Counted from the stretch's first letter, positions 20,244-31,789 are shown. The stretch is DNA of 64,000 nt from CAVWUA01 sp963758025 (GCA_963758025.1 CAVWUA010000001.1:248001-312000); one strand, 5' to 3'. The notes: generated by a model not told the origin, from the letters alone. A program made the numbers and translations.

Positions 20244-20696
20244 GGACGACTCCCTGTCTCTCGTTTTCGTCTCTCGGAAGATCTGGGCGTTGGCTGATGC
20301 TCGTTGGCGCGAGGGCCCGGTCGTGCGCTGTCCCGTCAGTCCAGGCGCCGGATGGCCGGGCGGGAGAGGGCCGTTCCGATCCGTCGATGACCGGACAGCT
20401 TACACCAAATCGGGCTGGTCCCCAAGACCCTCGTCGGGGAAGCACGAGGGGAGACCCGGTTCCTGTTCTGGATTCGGCGACCAAGCTTGATGGTGCATCC
20501 GGTAAGTTTTGGAGCGCGGGCCTCTGGCCCGCATCCGGATGCGGGCCGAGGCCCGCGCTCCAAGGAAAGAGAATGGGCGGAGGCACCACTTGGAGCGCGT
20601 TGGGTTGCCGGCTCATGGTATAGTAGGAAGTCCCTCGCGGACCAGACCACGTATCGAATCACGCCAAGGACGTTCCGACGGCCCGAAGGAGCCGCG
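20244..20696. other. Intergenic region upstream of pyrG
   Basis: About 450 bases between the divergent POT transporter and pyrG. It contains a large palindrome at 20509-20563 and the pyrG ribosome-binding site (AAGGAG at 20686-20691). No other gene is supported. Confidence 0.5.
20509..20563. repeat. 55-base REP-like palindrome
   Basis: TTGGAGCGCGGGCCTC at 20509-20524 pairs exactly with GAGGCCCGCGCTCCAA at 20548-20563. The inner GGCCCGCATCC pairs with GGATGCGGGCC, leaving one unpaired T. The nearly perfect 27-base-pair dyad in a non-coding gap resembles bacterial REP/palindromic interspersed elements. Only this one copy is present in the window. Confidence 0.75.
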
Positions 20697-22345
20697 ATGG
20701 CCAAGCACATTTTCGTGACCGGCGGCGTGGTCAGCTCGCTGGGCAAAGGGCTCACCTGCGCCTCGATCGGCATGCTCCTGGAGCACCGCGGGCTGCGGGT
20801 CCGGCTCCAGAAGTTCGACCCGTACATCAACGTCGATCCGGGGACCATGAGCCCCTACCAGCACGGCGAGGTCTACGTCCTCGACGACGGCGCCGAGACC
20901 GACCTCGACCTCGGCCACTACGAGCGGTTCACCAACGCCCCGCTGACCCGCGACTGCAACTACACGACCGGCAAGATTTACCTGTCGGTCATCCAGAAGG
21001 AGCGCGAAGGGAAGTACTACGAGGGGAAGACCGTCCAGGTCATCCCCCACGTCACCGACGAGATCAAGCAGGCCGTCCAGCGGCTGGCGACCGACGACGT
21101 CGACGTCGTCATCACCGAGATCGGCGGCACCGTCGGCGACATCGAGAGCCTGCCGTTCCTGGAGGCGATCCGCCAGTTCGCGCTCGACGTCGGCCGCGAG
21201 AACTGCCTCTACATCCACCTGACGCTCGTGCCCTACCTGAAGGCGGCCGGCGAGCTGAAGACCAAGCCGACGCAGCACTCCGTCGGGGCCCTGCGGCAGA
21301 TCGGCATCCAGCCCGACGTCCTGATCTGCCGGACCGAGCACCCGATCCCGCCCGAGGACAAGGACAAGATCGCCCTGTTCTGCAACATCGACCGCAGGCG
21401 CGGTCATCGAGGAGCGCGACCGGGAGTTCAGCATCTACGAGGTCCCGCTGAGCCTGGTCAACAACGGGCTGGACGACATCCTCGTCAAGCGGCTGGGCCT
21501 CAAGACCGGCCCGCTCGACATCGACGACTGGCGCGACCTGGTCGACCGGGTCATCCACCCCGAGCGCGAGGTGACGATCGCCGTCGTCGGCAAGTACATG
21601 AAGCCACCGCGACGCCTACAAGTCGGTCTACGAGTCGCTCGACCACGCCGGCATCGCACCACAATGCCCGGGTGATCGTCCGGCGGATCGAGGCCGAGGA
21701 GGTGCAGCGTCCGAGGGGCCGGCGAAGATCGCTCGGCGGGCGTCGACGGCATGCTCGTCCCCGGCGGGTTCGGGATGCGCGGGATCGAGGGGAAGATCGA
21801 GGCGATCCGCTACGCCCGGACGCAGGGCATCCCGTTCTTCGGGATCTGCCTGGGCATGCAGTGCGCCGACGATCGAGTTCGCCCGCGAGCGTCCTCGGGC
21901 TGGACGACGCCAACAGCACCGAGTTCGACGGCAACGACCCAGCACCCGGTCATCGCCCTGATGGAGGAGCAGCGCGGCGTCACGCAGCGCGGCGGGACGA
22001 TGCGGCTGGGCGCCTGCCCGTGCCTGCTGGCGCCCGGACAGCCTCGCCCTGGCCGCCTACGGCGACCGAGCGGATCGAGGAGCGGCACCGCCACCGCTAC
22101 GAGTTCAACAACGCCTACCGCACAGACCTTCGAGGAGCACGGCCTTCGTCGCCGACCGGCATCAGCCCCGACGGCCAACCTCGTCGAGATCGTCGAGCTC
22201 GCCGGACCACCCCTGGTTCCTGGCCGTGCAGTTCCACCCCGAGTTCAAGTCGAAGCCGACCAAGGCTCACCCCCTCTTCCGCGACTTCGTCGCCGCCGCC
22301 CTGCGGCACCGCGAGCAGAGCCGCGCGGAGCTGGAGGTTCGCTGA
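20697..22345 (+). CDS. pyrG: CTP synthase, about 14 frameshifts in the 3' half
   Basis: CTP synthase makes CTP from UTP, glutamine and ATP. The synthetase domain is clean (MAKHIFVTGGVVSSLGKGL, GEVYVLDDGAETDLDLGHYE, TEIGGTVGDIES). From about 21395 the glutamine amidotransferase half shifts frame repeatedly, always by one added base. The sites I can place are about 21395, 21604, 21658, 21711, 21867, 21886, 21940, 22037, 22063, 22122, 22147, 22151, 22168 and 22207. All segments remain conserved, including the nucleophile Cys in FFGICLGMQ and VQFHPEFKSKP. ATG 20697 follows AAGGAG. Since pyrG is normally essential, these are most likely errors in the sequence. Confidence 0.92.
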
Positions 22346-22368
22346 GTTTTTGGGAAGGAGGGACGACC

Positions 22369-23021
22369 ATGGCCGTCGCGGAACACGCCACGACGGAACA
22401 ACGACTCCTGATGTACAACGTGCCGTGGGACGAATACGAGGCCCTCTGGAAGCTCTGGGAAGGGCGGCATCTCCGTCTGACATACGATCGGGGGACGTCT
22501 GGAGATCATGGTCGTCTCTTACGAGCACGATCGCTACAAGCACATTCTCGGTCGATTGATCGAGACTTTGTGCTTTGAACTCGATGTTGAGGTGTGCGGC
22601 GGTGGCTCGCCGACCTTCAAGAAACAGTTGAAGGAACGGGGCCTGGAGCCGGACGAATGTTACTGGATCACCAGCGAGCTGGCGATGCGGGGAAAGCTCG
22701 ATTTTGACATCGACGTGGACCCTCTCCCCGACCTGGCGCTTGAGGTCGAGGTCTCCCGGAGTGCGCTCGACAAGCTCGGCATCTACGCGGCACTCGGTTT
22801 TCCCGAGATCTGGCGGTTCGACGGGACAGGCCTTGCACGTCCACCAGCTTCAGGAGGACGGGCGTTACCGGGTCAGTCCGTCGAGCCGATATTTCCCGAC
22901 CGTGCCGCTCTCGGCGTTGAACCGCTGGATCGGCCAGGCGACGCGGATGGGCGAAAATCAGTGGCTATGCGCGCTCGGCGCCTGGATTCGCGAAGGCATG
23001 CCCGAGCAGGAACACTCTTGA
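22369..23021 (+). CDS. Uma2 (DUF820) family protein, two frameshifts
   Basis: A PD-(D/E)xK-fold protein of the Uma2 family, greatly expanded in planctomycetes and cyanobacteria; the biological role is unknown and the endonuclease label is structural. Family marks are HLRLTYDRGT, GLEPDECYWI, PLPDLALEVEVSRSALDKLG (catalytic-type Asp and Glu), and GIYAALGFPEIWRF. Shifts near 22497 and 22826 are each one added base. ATG 22369 follows GAAGGAGGG, 23 bases after pyrG. It is clearly paralogous to the gene at 50950-51633. Confidence 0.8.
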
Positions 23022-23044
23022 TCCGGTCGGAGGTCGCCTTGTCG

Positions 23045-24183
23045 ATGATTGCCCGCCTTGCGGAGTCCGGCCAGTGGGTCCGCATCACCGTGGAGGGGGA
23101 CCGGATCGCCGAAGTCGTTCCCGCCGAGGGAAACGACGGCGGCGAATGGGTTGCCCCCGCCTTCTGGGATATTCAGCTCAATGGCCGCTGGGGGATCTCC
23201 TTTTCCGACCCGTCGCTGACCGTGGAGCAGGTGGCGGACGTCGTGCGGGCGCAGGCGGCGCTCGGCACGGCGCGGCTTTGCCCGACGTTGATCACGGCGC
23301 GGCCCGAGGCCCTGCTGGCGGGCGTCCGCACGATCGCCGACGCGTGTGAACGGTTCCCGGATGTCGCCGCGAGGGTCGTCGGCATCCATCTCGAAGGGCC
23401 GTATATCTCGCCCGAAGATGGCTATCGAGGGGCCCACCCACGCGAGGCCGTGCGCGATCCCGACCCGGCCGAGTTCGCCCGGCTTCAGGAGGCGGCGGGG
23501 GGCGGATCGCCCTGATGACGCTGGCCCCCGAGCGTCCCGGTGCCCTGGCGTTCATCCGGCAGGCGGTCGCGCAAGGCGTCGTCATCGCCCTGGGGCACAC
23601 CGCCGCCGATCCCGAAACCCTCCGCGCCGCGGCCGAGGCGGGGGCGACCCTGAGCACCCACCTCGGCAACGGCATCGCCGCGACCTTGCCCCGGCATCCG
23701 AACGCCATCTGGCAGCAGGCGGCCGACGACCGGCTCTTTGCCTCTTTGATCGCCGACGGCCACCACCTCGACCCGGCCACGCTCCGCGTGCTGGTCCGCG
23801 CGAAGACGGCGGAGCGGGTGATCCTCGTGAGCGACGCCAGCCCGCTCGCGGGTTTGCCCCCCGGGCGTTACGGCGACTGGGCGGTCGATCCCTCGGGCAA
23901 GATCGTCGTCGCCGGCACGCCGTACCTCGCCGGCTCGAATCAGGGGCTGGACGTTGGCCTGACGAACATCCTGGCGGCGGGGCTCTCGCTGCCCGAGGCG
24001 CTGGCCACCGTCACGACCCACCCCGCCCGTTTGCTGGGGAAACCCGTCCCGCGGATCGCGCCGGGAGAGCCGGCGAACCTCGTGCGATTTGTTCTGAACG
24101 ATGGCCAGATCACCCTCCGGGCGACATGCGTCGATGGGGAGTGGGTCGAGGCGAACGCCGAGGTGGGGCCGGCCGCGCGATGA
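23045..24183 (+). CDS. nagA: N-acetylglucosamine-6-phosphate deacetylase, one frameshift
   Basis: An amidohydrolase that removes acetate from GlcNAc-6-P in amino-sugar recycling. Metal and substrate motifs are HLEGPYISPEDGYRGAHP (Glu ligand), GHTAADPETLRAA, STHLGNGI, and the catalytic Asp in LVSDASPLAG. A G appears to be missing in the G-run near 23505, separating RLQEAAGG from IALMTLAPERPG. The ATG at 23045 (or the TTG at 23039) sits after GGAGG. It follows the Uma2 gene by 23 bases and converges on the cytochrome-type gene. Confidence 0.88.
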
Positions 24184-24219
24184 TCGATCGCGCGACCGGC
24201 CCGTTTCTCGAAACGTCGC

Positions 24220-27200
24220 TCAAGGCCCTTCGACGGTCGTCGCCGGGGCGGACCGGAGGCTGTTGAGGTAGGCGATCAGATCGTTGAATTCCTCGGCCGA
24301 GAGGGTTTCGATCAGGCCGGTCGGCATGATCGAAACGTCGCCGACGCGGCTCTCGTCGATGTTGGCCTTGGCGACCCGCGTGACCTTCGCCTCGGCGTCC
24401 ACCAGGTCGATGTGGGTGTCGGTCTCCTCCCGGACGAGGCCGGTGAGAACCTGGCCGTCGTCCTTGGCGACGATCAACGGCTGATAGCCGGTGGCGATCC
24501 GCTCCGACGGCTTCAGGACCGAGGTGATGATCTCCCCCTTGCTGTACTTCAGGGCCAGTCCGGTGAGGTCCGGCCCGATGTTGGCCGTGCCCATCCCACC
24601 GGCCGCGTGGCACTTCACGCAGCCGACCCCTTTCGGGTCGAAGAACAGGGCACGTCCGCGCTCGGGGTTTCCCTCGTGGGTCAGGGCGAAGGCGGTCAGA
24701 GCGTCGGGGTCGAACGCCTCGGAACGGGCGGCGAGCGTGTGCTCCGACGGCAGCGAAACCTGCACGCCGAACGACCACGTGCCGATCCCCTGCCGGGTCT
24801 TGACCAGCACCCGGTTCATCCCCTTGACCAGTTTGACCCGGACCCGATCCGATCGGGTTGATAGGGCCTGCCGGCGAAATTGCTGTAGTTGAAAACGGGC
24901 TGCTCGTTGACCAGCACGGTGATCGACCCGCTGGAGCCGATCAACAGCAAGGCCTCGCGGTCGGTCTCGGCGGGGATCTCGGCGTAGGCGAAGGCGGCCA
25001 GGTCGGGCGAGCCGTTCGTGTCGTAGCCGAAGCCGCCGACATCGCCGGCCCCCGCCTTGAAGTCGTTGATGTTGACCTGGCCGGTCGCGGGGTCGGCCTG
25101 TCGGTTCTGCCAGTGGATCGTGCGTCCCTCGGCGCCGACGTGGGGCTTGCCGAAGTCGATCGACCGCTCGCCGACAAAGACCTGGGCCGTCGTCCGGGGG
25201 AACGGCCCGATGACCTTCCACGGCACGATCGGCTGGAACCGGGTCAGCACGCGTTCGACGGCCTCGGCCGCCGGTCCCTTGAGGTCCGCCGACCGGGCTT
25301 CCAGCTCGGCGGCCACCTGATCGCGGATCGTCAGCAAGGCCCCCTCAGCGGCTTTTCGCAGGCCGGGATCGCGGGCGTTCAGCGCCTCCAGATAGATCGG
25401 CAGGGCATTCGGATCGGGCAGCACGGTCAGGGCGCGGGTGGCCTCGTCACGCTCGGAGCCTTTCTGAGCCATCGCCAGCAGGCGGGGGACGGCGTCCTTG
25501 AGCCCCAGCAGCGCGACCGTCTGGATCGCCGCGATGCGGACCTCCGGGGCCGGGTCGGCCAGCAAGGGGGGAATCGTCTTGCGGACGGCGTCCGGGACCT
25601 CATTCCGAGAGGCAATCGCCCGCACGGCCGAGGCCCGGACGGCTGGCCTCCGGGTGCTGGAGGAACCCCGCCAGGTCGTTCGGCGGCAGCACCTTGCTCC
25701 TTCCCAGTTCGGGCAAGGCCCGCGCAATCAGAACGGCGGGGGCCGCCTTGTCATAGACCAGCATCAGGCGGGCACTCAGGGCTTGCGGGCCGGGCAAGGC
25801 CCCCAGGGCGTCCAGTGCCGCCTCCCGAACGGCCAGCGGTTGCTGGTCGCTTTTCAGGAGATCGGCGAGTGCCGTGACGGACGCCACATCGCGCAGGGCG
25901 CCGAGCGTCCGCGCGAGCTGGATCAACGTATCCTGATCCGTTTCCTCGGTGAGTCGCTGCCGGAGGACCCCCTGCGCCGGGGTGCCCGCCTGGGCGAGTC
26001 CGATGATGGCCGTCTGCCGGACCTCGGGCGCAGGGTCGCGGAGCCCCTGGGTCAGGCCGACGAGGACGCGGGTCATCCCCTCGTTGCTCCACGGTTCGGT
26101 CTTGCTCGGAAGGCGGCCGGCGAGCGGGTTGGTGCCGAACCAGTTGCCCGACCAGTCGGGATAGCGGAAGTATAGCCCGGCCAGGTTCGCCACGATCCGG
26201 GCGCGGACCCTGGCGTCGTCCACCTTCGGCAAGGCGGCGATCAGGGCATCGACGACGGCGACGGACCACACCTCGTCGGTCAGCCGCAGGGCATCCTCCT
26301 GTCGCTTCGGATCGGTCAGGGCGGCGGTGAGAGCCGTGGTGTCCCACGCGTGGAGGTCGCGGAGGGCGTGGCGGATCGACCACGAGGCGAACGTGTCGGG
26401 GTCGCCAAGGTGCGCCATCAGGTCCGGCATGGCGGACGAGACGCCGAGCTTGCCGAGCGCGATCGCCGCCTCGCGCCGGACGGCCGCGTCGCGGTCGTCC
26501 AGCAACGCGGTCAGCGCCGACAAGGCCTCGCGGTCCCCCCGGATGCCCGAGGATCGGGCGGCTTGGAGTCGGACCTGCGCCTCCTGGTCCTCCAGGGCGG
26601 CGCGGATGGCTTGCCGGGCCTCCGGCGTGCCGATCGCGTCGAGCGTCCAGAGGGCGTGCAGGCGGCCGAGCGTCGGCTCGCCTCCTTGTGAGCCGTTTGA
26701 CCAGCGGCGGGACCGCCTTCGCGCCGACCGTCGCGATCTTCCGTTCCGCGTCGAGCCGGACGGAACGCGCGGGGTGATCGAGGGCGTCCAGCCAGGTGGC
26801 GAACGCTCGCCCTTCGGGCCGGGGCGCGGGGGAGACGGCGTCGGGGCCTTGATAGGTCAAGCGGTACAGCCGTCCCGTCTGCGGACCGTCCGCCAGCCAG
26901 CTTCCGAAGGCCCAATCGACGAGGTAGAGGGCATCTCCGCGCGGCGGGACCGCCAGCGAGAACGGGCGGAAGTCATCGAGGTCCCCCTTGGTGACGAACG
27001 GCTCGCGGTTCGTCACGGCGAACGTGCCGCCTTTCTGCGCGATCTCGTAGCGAAAGACGGTTTGGAGGCCCCAGTCGCAGACGAACAGGTTCCCTCGGTA
27101 GCGTTCGGGAAGGCCGTCCTCGTTGTAGCAGACCCCCTGGGTGCCCGAGCCGCCGATCTGCCCGGCCATCACGGGCAAGGCGCGTTGGGGGGCGTTGAGG

Positions 27201-27953
27201 AACTCGTAAGGATATCCGTAATGGCCGCCGACGATGTGGTGCGTCAGGCTGTTCGGCCACTTCTTGCTGTCGTCGTCGTTGCCGTACGTGAAGATCTCGT
27301 CGGTGTTCGAGAGCATGACCGACAGCGGGTTGCGCTCGCCCGTCGAGACGACTTCCAGGCCGGTGCCGTCGGGCCGGATGCGGATCACCCCGCCGCCGTG
27401 GAGCTGGATCGTCGCGCCGTCCTTGCCGACCCCCCTGGGAATCCCCTTGTCGCCGATCGAGATGTAGAGGTAGCCGTCCATGCCGAGCCGCACGCCCGAG
27501 GCGACGTGATCGTTGATCCCGTTGAACCCGGGCAACTCCGGACCAAGGCCCGTGATGAGGTCCTCGCGCTGATCGGCCCGGCCGTCGCCGTCGGTGTCGC
27601 GCAGGGCGGAGAGGTAGGGGGCGTGGACGACGTAGAGCGTGCCGTCGATCCATTCCAGGCCCATCACGGCCCAGAGCTTGTCCGCGAAGACCGAGACCTT
27701 GCCGTCCTTGATCGCCACGACCGAGTCGATCGGCTCGGTCGGCGGGCCGGGCATGTCCATCGGGTCCTGACCGAGGTAGATCGTGCCGTCGGGCGCGACG
27801 ACGCAGGCGGTCGGGAAGAGGATCTCGGGCGCCTGGGCGACCAGCTCCGCCTTCCAGCCATCGGGCACTTGCGGCAACGAGGGAATCCTCGGCCGCGAAC
27901 GACGTTGTTAACGAGACGAGGACGAGGCCGAGAGCGAGCGGCAGCGGTCGCAT
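24220..27953 (-). CDS. PVC-type haem-binding protein: propeller, HEAT repeats and cytochrome c, four frameshifts
   Basis: A secreted protein of about 1240 residues. Signal peptide (MRPLPLALGLVLVSLTTSFA), a six-bladed glucose-dehydrogenase-like propeller (MGLEWIDGTLYVVHAPYL, NGINDHVASGVRLGMDGYLY), some ten HEAT-type helical repeats, a beta-rich domain, and a C-terminal cytochrome c with CVKCH and a later Met (DVSIMPTGL). This architecture is characteristic of Planctomycetes and Verrucomicrobia and is linked to periplasmic oxidation of sugars or polymers. Shifts near 27880, 26690, 25625 and 24855. ATG 27953 follows AAGGA. It stands alone between two convergent or divergent neighbours. Confidence 0.88.
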
Positions 27954-28182
27954 GGCAAGGGTCCTTCCATCCTGGTTCCAAGAACGGCGAAAAGGGAAGG
28001 CGTGGGTCAAGGTGGGCGATCGGGAGAAAGCCTCTTGACTGTAACGAAGATGCCGTTATGCACTCAACACGAGCCCCGTTGGTCGGAAGACGCGCCGCAT
28101 GGTACAATCCCGTGATCGCGTTCGTTGGGACGGGCCAGGAGGCCCGCCTGTTTGTTCCCAGTTAAAGAGGAGTGCCGGTGCC

Positions 28183-28518
28183 GTGACCGAGATCGAGCCG
28201 ACGAGCCTGCCCCAACACCCGATGCGGAGTCCGAGTTATCCCCAGCGGGTTCATATCCGCGAGCGTGCCCAGTGGCAAGCCATCCTTCAGGAATGGACCG
28301 AGCGGATCGAGACGGCCCGCCAGGAGCTGGCGTCGGGGAAGAGCACACCGGCGAAAGAACGGCTCTACGTCCAGATGCTCGGCGCGCGCGATCAGGTCCG
28401 CGACGCCGTCCGCCGCATGCCGATGGAGGTGGGCGACCTCTACGAGGAAGACCATCACAGTCTGGAGAACGCCGTCGCCGCCCTGGAACGGCTGTTCGAG
28501 CGCTGGAAGTCGGCGTAA
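28183..28518 (+). CDS. Hypothetical helical protein
   Basis: 111 residues from a GTG at 28183 (GAGGAG ten bases upstream). The protein is charged and mostly helical, with a coiled-coil-like segment (QAILQEWTERIETARQELA) and a second helix pair (DLYEEDHHSLENAVAALERL). No signal peptide, membrane helix or known domain is seen. It lies 48 bases upstream of holA in the same direction and may share its transcript. Confidence 0.6.
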   Translation: MTEIEPTSLPQHPMRSPSYPQRVHIRERAQWQAILQEWTERIETARQELASGKSTPAKERLYVQMLGARDQVRDAVRRMPMEVGDLYEEDHHSLENAVAALERLFERWKSA

Positions 28519-28566
28519 CCCCATTTCTCCCACCCCCCGCATCCTTGCGAAAGGTCGGCCTCGACC

Positions 28567-29580
28567 ATGCACGCCCTGGATTTCCTCCGGCGGCCGGACG
28601 CCCCCGATGACGTCCGGCCGTTGTATGCCGTGTACGGTGATGACGCCTACCTGAGGCGGGAGGTCCTCTCCGCCCTGCGCCGGACCGCCCTGGGAGGCGA
28701 GGCCGACGACATGGCCGAGACCCGGTTCGAGGGGGACCAGGCGAGCCTGGCCGACGTGCTCGACGAGGTGCGCACCTTACCCTTCCTGGTCCCCCGGCGC
28801 CTGGTCGTGGTCGAGAACGCCGACAAGTTCGTCACCAGCCACCGCAAGGCCCTGGAGCATTACGCCGAGAACCCCGCGAGCCGCGGCACCTTGATCCTGT
28901 CGGTCAAGTCGTGGACCTCCAGCACCCGCCTGGCCAAGCAGGTGGACAAGGTCGGCCTGTCGATCGAGTGCAAGAGCCCCAAGGAGAGCGAGCTTCCGGC
29001 GTGGCTCCGGCAACTGGCCAAGTCGCACGACGCCAGGCTCGACGACGACGCGGCACGCCTCCTGGTGGAGCTGGTCGGGCCGGAGGTCGGCCTGCTCGCG
29101 TCGGAGGTCGAGAAGCTGGCGATCTACGTCGGGGATCGTAAGCAGATCGGCCGCGAGGACGTGGCCCGGATGGTCGGCGCGGGGCGGGTGGAAACCATCT
29201 GGCGGACCCTCGAAGCCGCCACCACCGGCCATTCCGCCGAGGCGCTGGACGACCTCGACAAGCTGCTCGGCGCGGGGGAGCATCCCGTCGGCCTGCTCGC
29301 GGCGATGAGCGCCTCCTTGCGGAAGGTCCACCACGCGGGGCAGCTCCGGCTCGCGCGCCGGGACCTCAAGGAGGCGTGCCGGGAGGCGGGCATCCCCCCC
29401 TACCCCGCCGCGATCGACATGACCAGCCGGCAGCACAAGCACCTTGGCCCATCGCGCGTGGATCAGTTGCCGGAGATGCTTTTGAAGGCCGACCTCGACC
29501 TGAAGGGCTCGTCGATGCTCGCTCCTCGCGTGGTGCTGGAGCGGTTGCTGCTCCGGCTGGCCGAACCGAGGCACGATTAG
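28567..29580 (+). CDS. holA: DNA polymerase III delta subunit
   Basis: A 337-residue clamp-loader subunit that opens the beta clamp. The AAA+-like N-terminal fold shows YAVYGDDAYLRREVLSALR, TLPFLVPRRLVVVENADKFV, LILSVKSW and the family segment GPEVGLLASEVEKLAIYVG. The C-terminal collar domain contains GRVETIWRTLEAATTGHSAEAL and the basic HAGQLRLARRDLKEA. Length and order match HolA; no shift is seen. The stop is 14 bases before the next gene's GTG, suggesting co-transcription. Confidence 0.92.
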   Translation: MHALDFLRRPDAPDDVRPLYAVYGDDAYLRREVLSALRRTALGGEADDMAETRFEGDQASLADVLDEVRTLPFLVPRRLVVVENADKFVTSHRKALEHYAENPASRGTLILSVKSWTSSTRLAKQVDKVGLSIECKSPKESELPAWLRQLAKSHDARLDDDAARLLVELVGPEVGLLASEVEKLAIYVGDRKQIGREDVARMVGAGRVETIWRTLEAATTGHSAEALDDLDKLLGAGEHPVGLLAAMSASLRKVHHAGQLRLARRDLKEACREAGIPPYPAAIDMTSRQHKHLGPSRVDQLPEMLLKADLDLKGSSMLAPRVVLERLLLRLAEPRHD

Positions 29581-29594
29581 AAAAGGGCCGCACC

Positions 29595-31336
29595 GTGTTG
29601 TACCGAACGCTCGCCTGCCTCGTCGCCCTGACCCTGCCACTCAACGCCCGCGCCGGCGACGGCCCGACGGTGCCCGTGGCGCTGGCGTGGGGATCGGACG
29701 GAAGCCTGATCGCCGCCCTCCGGGAAGGCCGCGCCCTCGCGGTGATCGACCCCGCCACCTGGCAAGTCACCACGACCTCCCCCCTGGAGATTCGCCCGGC
29801 GTCGCTGGCGAGCCTGGATACCGGCGCGATGCTGGTCGGCGGCATGGAAGGGCAGGTGCTCGTGGTCGATCCCGGCGGCAAGGTCCTCCGCCAGATCGAC
29901 GTGGGACGAGGCCCGGCGCGGGTTCTGGCGTTGCCCGACGGCCGCGTGGCGGTGGCCTGTCTCTGGGAGGAACAGGTGACGATTCTCGATGCACGGGACG
30001 GCCGGATCGAATCGCGACATCCGTTGCGGTTTTCGCCGAGGGCGATGGTCCGTCATCCCGATGGTCGCCTTTTTATCGCCGATGCCTTCGGCGGCCGGCT
30101 CGCCAGTCTGGAGCCGGGCCGGGTCGGGTCGGAGCGATTCCTCGACCTCGATGGCGTGAACCTGCACGCGTTGGCGATCTCGGGGGATGGCAAGGAACTC
30201 CTGCTCGGGCACATGGCCCAGTACGCACCCTTGCCGTTGACGCGAACGAACATCGACTGGGGCCTGATCTTCTCCGCCAAGATGAGCGCCGTGCGGCTTT
30301 CGGCGTTTGATGGCTCGCCTTCCCACGAGGAGGACCGCGGCATGACTTTCGGCGTTTGACACTCGACGGCTCGGGGCATGGCGCGGCCGATCCGGCGGCG
30401 ATGGCCGTCTCGACCGACGGGCGGCTCGTGCTGATCGCCTGCGCCGGAGCGCATCAGGTTCTGGTCATCGACCGCTCGCTCGGAGCGCGAACGGTGGCGG
30501 ACCTCCTGCCGCTGGGGGACAGTCAGTTGATCGACACCGTGGAGGTCGGCCAGGGGCCGGTTGCCGTGACGATCGACCCCTCGGGACGGTTCGCCGTGAC
30601 GGCCGACGCGATGTCCGACACGCTGACCGTCTTCGGGCTGGAGGACCTGTCCGTCGAGGCGACGGTCCGGGTCGGTCCGGTCGCGCCCCGGCTCTCTCCC
30701 GAACAGCGCGGCGAGCGGCTGTTCCACGACGGCCGACGTTCGCTCGACCGCTGGATCAGTTGCGCCAGTTGCCACACCGGCGGGCACACCAACGGCCTGA
30801 ACTTCGATACCGACGGCGACGGCAACAGCGGGGCACCGAAGAACGTCCCCAGCCTGCTCGGCGTCGGCCCGACCGCCCCGTTTGCCTGGACGGGCGGTTT
30901 CCGCACGCTGGAGGATCAGGTCGAGAAATCGTTGCGGACGAGCCTGCACGGCCCCCGGAGCGATCCCCGGGAAATCGCTGACCTGGCCGCGTATCTGAAG
31001 GGCCTCTCCCCCGCCCCGCCTCACCGTGACGCGGACGAACCGATCGTTCGCCGAGGCGCGGAGGTCTTCCAGACGCGGAACTGCCAGCAATGCCACGTGC
31101 CGCCGACCTACACGAGCCGCCCGCTCCGCGATGTGGGCCTCGACGACGGCCCGGGCGGTCATCGCCGGTTCAACCCGCCCTCGCTCCTCGGCGTTTCCCG
31201 CTCCGCCCCCTATCTGCACGATGGCCGCGCCCGGACCCTCGGGGACGTGCTCGACGTTCACCAGGCCGAGACGACGCTGGGGCCGATGTCGGCCGAAGAC
31301 CGCGAGGCCCTCATCGCGTTTCTGGAATCGCTTTGA
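29595..31336 (+). CDS. Secreted propeller/di-haem cytochrome protein, one frameshift
   Basis: GTG 29595 opens a signal peptide (LACLVALTLPLNARAG). A seven-bladed YVTN-like propeller follows (DGSLIAALREGRALAVID, GKELLLGHMAQYAPLP, MAVSTDGRLVLIACAGAHQVLVID). The C-terminal half resembles the di-haem cytochrome c peroxidase/MauG fold with two haem motifs, CASCH and CQQCH, and a downstream GPMSAEDREALIAFLESL helix. A one-base addition near 30352 separates RGMTF from LTLDGSGHG. It probably works in the periplasm as an electron-transfer or peroxidase-like protein. The substrate is not evident; it directly follows holA by 14 bases. Confidence 0.82.
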
Positions 31337-31344
31337 CCGCGTAA

Positions 31345-31510
31345 CCTCCTGACTGCCGCATCCGGCAAATTCGAGTCGCGGACATCTGCCCGCTATCCCG
31401 GTCCGGAGCCGAGTCTCCTGCGCTCTGGGAAAAGATCTGCGGATGCAACCACTTACGGAATGCCGCCTGGCAAATTGCCATTGGTGATGCGGAACTCCAT
31501 GATTCGAATC
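31345..31510. repeat. Degenerate intergenic repeat, copy A
   Basis: Contains CCTGACTGCCG, GGCAAATTC and GCCATTGGTGATGCGGAACTC in this order. The same three words occur, with small changes and shorter spacing, in reverse orientation at 39071-39180. It has no coding character and starts nine bases after the preceding gene's stop. Confidence 0.4.
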
Positions 31511-31531
31511 GCAAGCTCCTATTAAATATTC

Positions 31532-31789
31532 ATGTCAGAATCCATCGCGCACTGTGTCGCCAAGATTGTCGAGATCGTCGCCAGCACTCAACACGGTGGC
31601 GAGCCGGACCGCCGCGCGGTGCTTCAACTCGGGTACAACCTCGGACGGCTCAGCGAGCTGACAGGGCTGGGGCGCGAGCCCTTCTGGGACGCCTGGAAGG
31701 CGGCCGTGGAACGCTGGGACCGGGCTGAACTCGACCGCCTGGCCCGACACTTGCAATCCGAGGCCGAGAGGTGGCCCTCGTCATGTTGA
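31532..31789 (+). CDS. Small hypothetical protein upstream of cation efflux gene
   Basis: 85 residues, acidic and helical (IAHCVAKIVEIVASTQHGGE, LGYNLGRLSELTGLGREPFW). No membrane segment or known motif. Its last seven bases overlap the ATG region of the cation diffusion facilitator gene, so the two are likely co-translated. It could be a cytoplasmic partner, but there is no direct evidence. Confidence 0.6.
   Translation: MSESIAHCVAKIVEIVASTQHGGEPDRRAVLQLGYNLGRLSELTGLGREPFWDAWKAAVERWDRAELDRLARHLQSEAERWPSSC

Noticed and set aside
20697..22345. Programmed frameshifting or pseudogene status for pyrG
   Set aside because: About 14 same-direction shifts without a shared slippery site or structure are not compatible with known recoding. 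All catalytic residues are conserved, which argues against decay.
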